From the NCBI GenBank assembly GCA_964418595.1, contig CAYQMF010000169.1, positions 1-10,861 of the forward strand: 10,861 nt of DNA, given 5' to 3'. A program made the translations under genes and the position numbers. The notes under the pieces are model-generated. The model did not search any database. It worked only from the letters and a program-made list of their open reading frames with translations, and was not told where the DNA came from. The stretch comes from CAYQMF01 sp964418595. Its GTDB lineage: Bacteria > Planctomycetota > UBA1135 > UBA2386. This document shows, piece by piece, positions 6,249 through 10,861 of the stretch; within the stretch, counting starts at the first letter, position 1, and the number at the start of each line of letters is the position of its first letter.

Positions 6249-8588
6249 ATGATCGTCCACGCTGCCTCGCTGATCCTCGCCCTCGCGCTTCAGGCCGACC
6301 GACCCCTTGTCTCCCCTGCGCCGACGGCTGGCGGACCTGGACTCAGCGGCGATCTGGCCGGGACCGAGCGCTGGATCGTGACGTTCGCCAGTCGTTCTTT
6401 CGACCTGAGCGCCTTCGACGCCGCCGTACGCGGCGAGGCTCCGGCTGGCGCCGGCGCGGCGATCCTGCGGGATCTCGCCGCGGCAGCGCGGGCCGACCAG
6501 GCGGGGTTCGCGCGCGCGGTCGCGGGGTTCGGCGGGCGCGTGCGCGAGCACTGGTGGCTGATCGCCGCGTGCAGCATCGAAGTCCCGGCGGCGCGTGTGC
6601 GCGACGTCGCCCGGCTGCCGGGCGTACTGCGCGTCGATCTTGACGCCGTCTGTGCGCCTGGGCTGCAAGGGCCGCAAATTGTTGCGACGCGCACAAACTC
6701 GGCGAGGTCCGCAATCTCGCCACCCCCGTGCTATTCGCCACGCCCCAGCGGCCCTGGAAGCCCCAGACAATACCATCGCCAGCGGCCCTCTCTGGCGTCG
6801 CGCAGCGACGCATCAACCCTGTGGGTTGCGGCTGCCGGCTGCGATGGGCTGCAAGGGCCGCGAATCCTCGCCGGCTGCGATGCGTGGATCAGGACCGCAA
6901 CCAATGCGCAGAACCACGGCACCGACCTGGTGCAGGCTGCCGGCGTGCGCGGCGCCGGTGTCTCGATCGCGATCATGGACACCGGTCAGGACGAAACCGA
7001 CGCGCTGCTGGGACGACCGCACCAGACCTACTATCTGGATGGCGACATCAACACGGCGTTTCCCGGGGGCATCGGCGGCTCGCGCCTGCTGCGCAACGTG
7101 CGACTCGGAGCGATGCCGGCCGACGACACGAACGGCCACGGGACGGCCGTGGCGGGCGTGGCAGCGGGCGGCAAGTGGAACATCCGGTCCGACAGTGACC
7201 ACGGACATGCACCGCACGCCGGGATCCTTGGCTATGCGATCGCTGACGACGCGGCCGGGCTGGCGAGCTTCGAGACCGTGATCACCGCGTGGCAGAGCAT
7301 TGCCGCCGACAAGCTCAGCTTCGGCACGGTGGCCGCCAACAACTCGTACGAAGGCAGCCCCGACCCGACGCATCCGCAGCAGCAGGCCCTCGACGCAGCC
7401 GCCTTCCATGCCAACCTCTTGGTGACGGTCTCTGCCGGCAATACCGGCATCAGCCTGCCGTCTGGCAGTCAGTCGTGCGCCAATGGCCTTGCCGTGGGCG
7501 CGGTCCACGCCGACACCCGTGCGCTGGCGCTGTTCTCGGCGCAGGGCCCCCTGCCGGGCGACCGGTTCCGCACCTACCCCGATGTCGTTGCCAACGGCGT
7601 CGGCGTGGTGATGCCCCAACGCGACCGTGCCCTGTCGAGCTTTGTCGCCGACGGCACCTCCTTCGCGGCGCCGCAAGTCGCCGGCGCCGCCGCGCTGTAC
7701 GTCTCCCGGCGCGGCGCGACCGTCCCCATGCTGGAGACCAAGGCGGCGATCCTGGCGACGCTCGACGATGTCTCGGCCGAGAACCCGAACGGGGACCGCA
7801 ACGACTTCGGTCTCGGCTACCTGCGTGTCGACCGCCTCGTCGCAGCCGCCGGGCAGGCGCAACTGCGCGTCAACTCGCTCGCGCACGGCGCGTCGCTGAC
7901 CTTCTTCGCGCCCGTGAAGGCGGGCCGGAGGTACGTCGCGACGTTGGTGTGGCCGCGGCGCCGATTCGACAGTCGTGCATGGAGCAACCTCGACCTACGC
8001 GTGCGGCACGGCCAGTTCGAGGCCAGCTCGAACAGCCTTCGCAATCTGTACGAGCGCGTCGACTTCACGCCGCTGACGACGGGCAGCGCGACGTTGATCG
8101 TGGAGAACCTGTTCCAGGACGAGCCGGCGCTGCCGTTCGCCTTGCTGGTAGTCGAAGCGCCGGTGCACGGCGCGGCCTCTGGAGGCCTCGCCGCCGGCGG
8201 CGATGGCAACGCGGGTGGTCCTTGCACGGCGCGAGGGCACAGCGTGCCGTTTCGCGCGGTCTTCGACGCCCGCCCCGAACCCGGCGCGATGGCCGTCTGC
8301 TGGCGGGCCGAGAACGGTCCGGCGCTGGCGTGCGCAGCGTGGCTGATCGGCCCGGCCGCGCCCCCGCTCCGACTGCCCGACGCGTGCGCGAGCCTGCAGG
8401 TGGCGCCGGCCTGGATCTTCGTCGGCCAGACCGACGCGACCGGCGCGATGTCACTCGGCCCGGTGCGAGTCACGACGCCCGCGCTCGGCGCGACACCGAC
8501 CATGTACGCGCAGGCCATCGCGCTGGTGCAAGACCGAGCAGGCCTGTCGCTCCTGATGACCCCGATCGTGCCGTCCGTCATTCGCTGA
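6249..8588 (+). CDS. Secreted S8 family subtilisin-like serine protease
   Basis: A 779-residue exported protease. Residues 1-16 (MIVHAASLILALALQA) form a signal peptide. Residues ~40-135 look like an inhibitor-type prodomain (RWIVTFASRSFDLSAFD to LPGVLRVDLDAV). The catalytic domain has all key residues: Asp244 (IAIMDTG), His297 (NGHGTAVAGVAAG), oxyanion Asn398 (SAGNTG) and Ser471 (DGTSFAAPQVAG). It is followed by a beta-sandwich (~537-655, with RRYVATLVWP and SNLDLRV) of the kind found after S8 domains, a Gly-rich linker, and a Cys-containing beta-rich module (~665-779) of the planctomycete type. Residues ~138-199, between prodomain and protease, are foreign-looking: they come from a repeat-bounded in-frame insertion. 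ATG 6249 is chosen over TTG 6231 because it starts the signal peptide and because 6231 lies inside the promoter motif. The next gene begins 15 bases after the stop, so the two are probably co-transcribed. Substrate unknown. Confidence 0.92.
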   Translation: MIVHAASLILALALQADRPLVSPAPTAGGPGLSGDLAGTERWIVTFASRSFDLSAFDAAVRGEAPAGAGAAILRDLAAAARADQAGFARAVAGFGGRVREHWWLIAACSIEVPAARVRDVARLPGVLRVDLDAVCAPGLQGPQIVATRTNSARSAISPPPCYSPRPSGPGSPRQYHRQRPSLASRSDASTLWVAAAGCDGLQGPRILAGCDAWIRTATNAQNHGTDLVQAAGVRGAGVSIAIMDTGQDETDALLGRPHQTYYLDGDINTAFPGGIGGSRLLRNVRLGAMPADDTNGHGTAVAGVAAGGKWNIRSDSDHGHAPHAGILGYAIADDAAGLASFETVITAWQSIAADKLSFGTVAANNSYEGSPDPTHPQQQALDAAAFHANLLVTVSAGNTGISLPSGSQSCANGLAVGAVHADTRALALFSAQGPLPGDRFRTYPDVVANGVGVVMPQRDRALSSFVADGTSFAAPQVAGAAALYVSRRGATVPMLETKAAILATLDDVSAENPNGDRNDFGLGYLRVDRLVAAAGQAQLRVNSLAHGASLTFFAPVKAGRRYVATLVWPRRRFDSRAWSNLDLRVRHGQFEASSNSLRNLYERVDFTPLTTGSATLIVENLFQDEPALPFALLVVEAPVHGAASGGLAAGGDGNAGGPCTARGHSVPFRAVFDARPEPGAMAVCWRAENGPALACAAWLIGPAAPPLRLPDACASLQVAPAWIFVGQTDATGAMSLGPVRVTTPALGATPTMYAQAIALVQDRAGLSLLMTPIVPSVIR
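6659..6861. repeat. Direct-repeat-bounded in-frame insertion inside the subtilase gene
   Basis: TGGGCTGCAAGGGCCGC occurs at 6659-6675 and exactly again at 6845-6861, 186 bp apart (62 codons, frame kept). The match extends further with one mismatch (AAT shared). The interior encodes low-complexity Ser/Pro/Arg-rich sequence with no protease-family similarity. It uses codons rare in the rest of the gene (AGA, AGG, ACA, TCA, ATT, GTT). It also holds a 10-bp direct repeat CAGCGGCCCT (6746-6755, 6780-6789), and GCCGGCTGCGATG occurs at 6834-6846 and 6870-6882. The left boundary falls right where the prodomain ends. Confidence 0.65.
6795..6827. repeat. Tandem pair of small hairpins (REP-like) within the insertion
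   Basis: Two adjacent inverted repeats with 3-base loops: GCGTCGC-GCA-GCGACGC (6795-6811) and AACCC-TGT-GGGTT (6815-6827), separated by three bases. Two neighbouring short hairpins are the usual form of REP-like or miniature mobile elements. Here they lie inside a coding sequence and inside the direct-repeat-bounded insertion. Confidence 0.55.
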
Positions 8589-8603
8589 CCCCCCCAGAGT
8601 CCC

Positions 8604-10763
8604 ATGCATCCATCCGCTCTCCTCTTCGCGGCGACCCTCTGCGCCGCCGCTCTCGCCCAGGACTCTGTCCCGCCGGCCTTCGCGGCGCCGGGGAACTTGA
8701 TCGGGGTGCACATCGACGTGCAGTCCGACGGTGCGATCCTCGTGCTCGCCCCGGGCTACAAGGCGCGGTTCGCCCGCGGGTCGGTCGAGTACCACCCGTA
8801 CTTCGGGCCGCACGCGCCGCGCAACTTCCCCGTGACGCTGCGTCTCGTGTCCGCGCGCCGCGGCGCAAGCGAATTGCCGATTGCGCCGGAGGCTACGCCG
8901 GCCGTCGCCGCGCGGCGGATCACGTTCGACCACGGCGGGATCGTCGAGACCTGGGACCTGGACGTCTGGCAGGCTGAGCAGAGCTTCGCGCTGGCGAAGC
9001 CCGACGGGGAAGGTGACCTCGTGCTCGAGGTCGCCGTGACGACCGGACTGGCGTGCGTCGACGTTGCGTCCGGCTTGAGTTTCGTTGCGCCGGGTTTCGG
9101 GGAGGTTCGCTACGGCGACGTGCTGACGATCGCTGGCGCACGGACTCAGGTGGAGTCGGAATCACGCTGGCGCGACGACCGCATCGAGCTGCGCGTGCCC
9201 GATGCGTTCCTCGACGCCGCGCAGGGAACTCTCGTGGTCGATCCGCTCGTGAGCACGTTCACGATCGACGCCGGCTCCGACGACAACCGGGACCCGGACG
9301 TCGCATACGAACCCGGCAGCGATTGCTGGCTGGTCGTCTACGAGCGAGCGTTTTCCAGCTTCGACATCGACATCGTCGGCCGCCGCTACACCGGTGCTGG
9401 AACCTTGCTCGAAGAGACGGTGATCGCGGGCGGCACGCGCGAATCGCTGAACCCGTCGGTCGCGGCCAACGCCGGCGCCCGCCAGTTCCTCGTGGCCTGG
9501 GACGAGGATCGCTTGCTCGACCGCATCGTGCTGGGGCGGACGCGGAGCGCGGTGAGTACGGCGCAGGGGACGGAGTTCCTGCTGCGCGACGCCAGCGGTC
9601 TGGCGAACCAGAACCCGGTCGTCGGCGGCTCTGCGGCTACAGACGCGGAGAACAATCGCTACCTGGTCGGCTGCGACGAGGGCGACTTCGACGCGGCGTG
9701 GCTGGTCGTGACGACGACTTCCGCAGTGAGCTTCAGCCAGCAGTCGCCGACGCAGCGCAACCTCGCCGTGACCAAGGTTCGGCAGACGGGCCTGCCGTGG
9801 CTGATCGCGTTCCACGTCGCCGGCCGGCTGACCTGCGAGACCTTCTTTCCGCTCTCTGGCTCGGGACAGCGGGTGACGGTGAACGGCACCGTGGGCACGC
9901 GACCGCCGGCAGTGGCCGGCAGCCGCGATCGGTTCCTCGTCGTGCATGAGGTGCCCGTCGCCGGCAATGGTCTCGACGTGATCGGTGTCCTCCTGTCCCT
10001 CGATCGCGGCGCCTTCCTCACCTTGGGGGCCCAGGTCAACCTGTCGGTCCTGGAATCGGGCGTGACCGTGAGCAACGACCAGCGTGGCCCGTCCGTGAGC
10101 TGCGATGGCTGTCGGTTCACGTATGCCTATGTCGAGTCACGCGCTGGCGGGTCGACGGATCCCTTCGCGGCCACGGTGTTCTTCGAAGGTCAGATTCCCG
10201 TCTTCATGGATGCGCACCAGCGCCTTCAGGCGGCGACGAGTACGGAGTCCGAGGACGAACTCGCGATCGCCGGCATGGGCGACATCGGGGGCGCCGCGGG
10301 GCGCACGCTCGCCGTGTTCCAACGCCGGGTGTCGGCGTCCGACCACGACGTGATCGGGGCCCGCTACGACGGTGTGGCTCCGGGCACCGGCGCGACCTTC
10401 GCGCCGACCGGGTGCGGGGGCTTGGCCGAGCCGGCCATCACGGTGTCGGGACCACCCGCGCTCGGCGCCACGATCAGCATCGACATCGCACGCCTTGCGC
10501 CGGCCAACACATTCATCCTCGTGGGTCTTCCCGGCCCTTCCGTGCCGCTCTGCGCGGCGGGGTGTCAGCTCGGACTCGGCCAGATCCTGTCGACCGTCGC
10601 GGGATCAGCCACGCTGCCACTCACCATCCCGTGCGACCGCAACATCGTCGGCGCCCGTCTCGCCGCGCAGGGTCTCGTGCTCGGGTTCCTGTCGGGCTGC
10701 GGGCCGCCGGTGTTCGGCGTGTCGTTCGTGGTCAGCGACACGGTCACCCTGACGATCGGCTGA
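8604..10763 (+). CDS. Large secreted protein with seven propeller-like repeats and planctomycete-type C-terminal module
   Basis: A 719-residue exported protein with signal peptide 1-18 (MHPSALLFAATLCAAALA, cleavage before QD). Residues ~25-220 resemble the N-terminal module seen before SBBP or propeller repeats in secreted proteins: FDHGGIVETWDLDVW, then KPDGEGDLVLEV, closing with GTLVVDPLVST. Residues ~225-590 contain about seven repeats of ~45-55 residues with the pattern 'nPsVa...-x-ylVvw...-dIvGrr', for example DPDVAYEPGSDCWLVVYE, NPSVAANAGARQFLVAWDE, PPAVAGSRDRFLVVHE and the last one ending DVIGARYDG. A seven-bladed beta-propeller is likely. From ~594 to the end is the Cys-containing beta-rich module (GCGGLAEPAITVSGPPALG to TLPLTIPCD and VTLTIG). 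No catalytic motif is visible. It starts 15 bases after the subtilase stop, so it is probably its operon partner: substrate, scaffold or surface protein. Specific function unknown. Confidence 0.82.
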   Translation: MHPSALLFAATLCAAALAQDSVPPAFAAPGNLIGVHIDVQSDGAILVLAPGYKARFARGSVEYHPYFGPHAPRNFPVTLRLVSARRGASELPIAPEATPAVAARRITFDHGGIVETWDLDVWQAEQSFALAKPDGEGDLVLEVAVTTGLACVDVASGLSFVAPGFGEVRYGDVLTIAGARTQVESESRWRDDRIELRVPDAFLDAAQGTLVVDPLVSTFTIDAGSDDNRDPDVAYEPGSDCWLVVYERAFSSFDIDIVGRRYTGAGTLLEETVIAGGTRESLNPSVAANAGARQFLVAWDEDRLLDRIVLGRTRSAVSTAQGTEFLLRDASGLANQNPVVGGSAATDAENNRYLVGCDEGDFDAAWLVVTTTSAVSFSQQSPTQRNLAVTKVRQTGLPWLIAFHVAGRLTCETFFPLSGSGQRVTVNGTVGTRPPAVAGSRDRFLVVHEVPVAGNGLDVIGVLLSLDRGAFLTLGAQVNLSVLESGVTVSNDQRGPSVSCDGCRFTYAYVESRAGGSTDPFAATVFFEGQIPVFMDAHQRLQAATSTESEDELAIAGMGDIGGAAGRTLAVFQRRVSASDHDVIGARYDGVAPGTGATFAPTGCGGLAEPAITVSGPPALGATISIDIARLAPANTFILVGLPGPSVPLCAAGCQLGLGQILSTVAGSATLPLTIPCDRNIVGARLAAQGLVLGFLSGCGPPVFGVSFVVSDTVTLTIG

Positions 10764-10775
10764 CGCGCCGCGCCG

Positions 10776-10802
10776 CCGCACGAGCCCGGATTGGGGGTGC
10801 GG
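10776..10802 (+). terminator. Weak hairpin after the propeller gene
   Basis: CCGCAC (10776-10781) pairs with GTGCGG (10797-10802), and inner CCC/GGG can extend the stem across a GAG bulge, leaving a 6-base loop. It begins 13 bases after the stop codon, where a terminator would be expected, but no T run follows. Confidence 0.3.
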
Positions 10803-10808
10803 ATCGAT

Positions 10809-10861
10809 CTAGTGGTCTGAGGCAGAAATGAAGACGATTCTCTGTCCGGCTGAGTTCGGCG
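10809..10861. other. Lower-GC window edge; possible start of another gene or element
   Basis: From CTAGTGGTCTGAGG onward the sequence is visibly less GC-rich than the rest of the window. An ATG at 10828 opens a frame (MKTILCPAEFG) that runs off the end, too short to identify. TAGTGGTCTGA could be the terminal repeat of an insertion sequence, but only one end is in view, so this is a guess. Confidence 0.2.

Noticed and set aside
7289..8977. A 562-codon plus-strand frame spanning the end of the subtilase and the start of the next gene
   Set aside because: It is Arg-rich with no motifs and overlaps two well-supported genes in another frame.
1..10861. CRISPR array or cas genes, given the TPR-CHAT and sigma pair
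   Set aside because: No regularly spaced direct repeats, gRAMP/Cas7-11-like, Csx30 or Cas1 sequence was seen.
1..10861. tRNA or rRNA genes
   Set aside because: No tRNA-like GTTCGA-x-TCC arm within a cloverleaf-sized context and no rRNA-like conserved stretch was seen on either strand.

Overview
The window is a high-GC bacterial segment. It most resembles a planctomycete, probably an uncultured or deep-branching lineage. The reasons are the large secreted proteins with a Cys-containing beta-rich C-terminal module typical of that phylum, the anti-sigma factor with a DUF4384-like outer domain, a TPR-CHAT protein, and almost no Shine-Dalgarno sequences. This taxonomic call rests on protein style, not on a marker gene.

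Layout. (1) 66-845 (+) is a DUF1963/YwqG-like protein. (2) 904-1586 (-) is a decayed AAA ATPase of the DUF4143 type. It has lost its ATPase core between Walker A and the winged-helix part and also carries a frameshift near 1206. A 37-bp near-perfect palindrome (1587-1623) abuts its start codon. (3) 1823-4570 (-) is a 915-residue TPR-CHAT protein, a caspase-like protease with an intact His/Cys pair. (4) Divergent from it is a plus-strand block: ECF sigma factor (4719-5405), overlapping membrane anti-sigma factor with a ZAS zinc finger (5402-6166), secreted S8 subtilase (6249-8588) and a large secreted propeller-like protein (8604-10763). (5) The last ~50 bases are less GC-rich and may be the edge of another element.

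How the genes may work together. A bipartite 28-bp motif (TGTAAGGCC-N11-CGGCTCTT) occurs twice with identical spacing: once upstream of the sigma gene and once upstream of the subtilase. It looks like an ECF promoter and suggests that the sigma factor drives its own operon and the secreted protease operon. The anti-sigma protein would hold the sigma factor at the membrane and expose a sensor-like domain outside. The divergent TPR-CHAT protease is a candidate regulator or effector. The arrangement recalls the TPR-CHAT/Csx30/ECF-sigma circuit of type III-E CRISPR systems, but no CRISPR component is present here. This linkage is inference from gene order.

The subtilase gene also carries a 186-bp in-frame insertion bounded by a 17-bp direct repeat and containing two small hairpins. 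It looks like a miniature repeat element that has been absorbed into a coding sequence.
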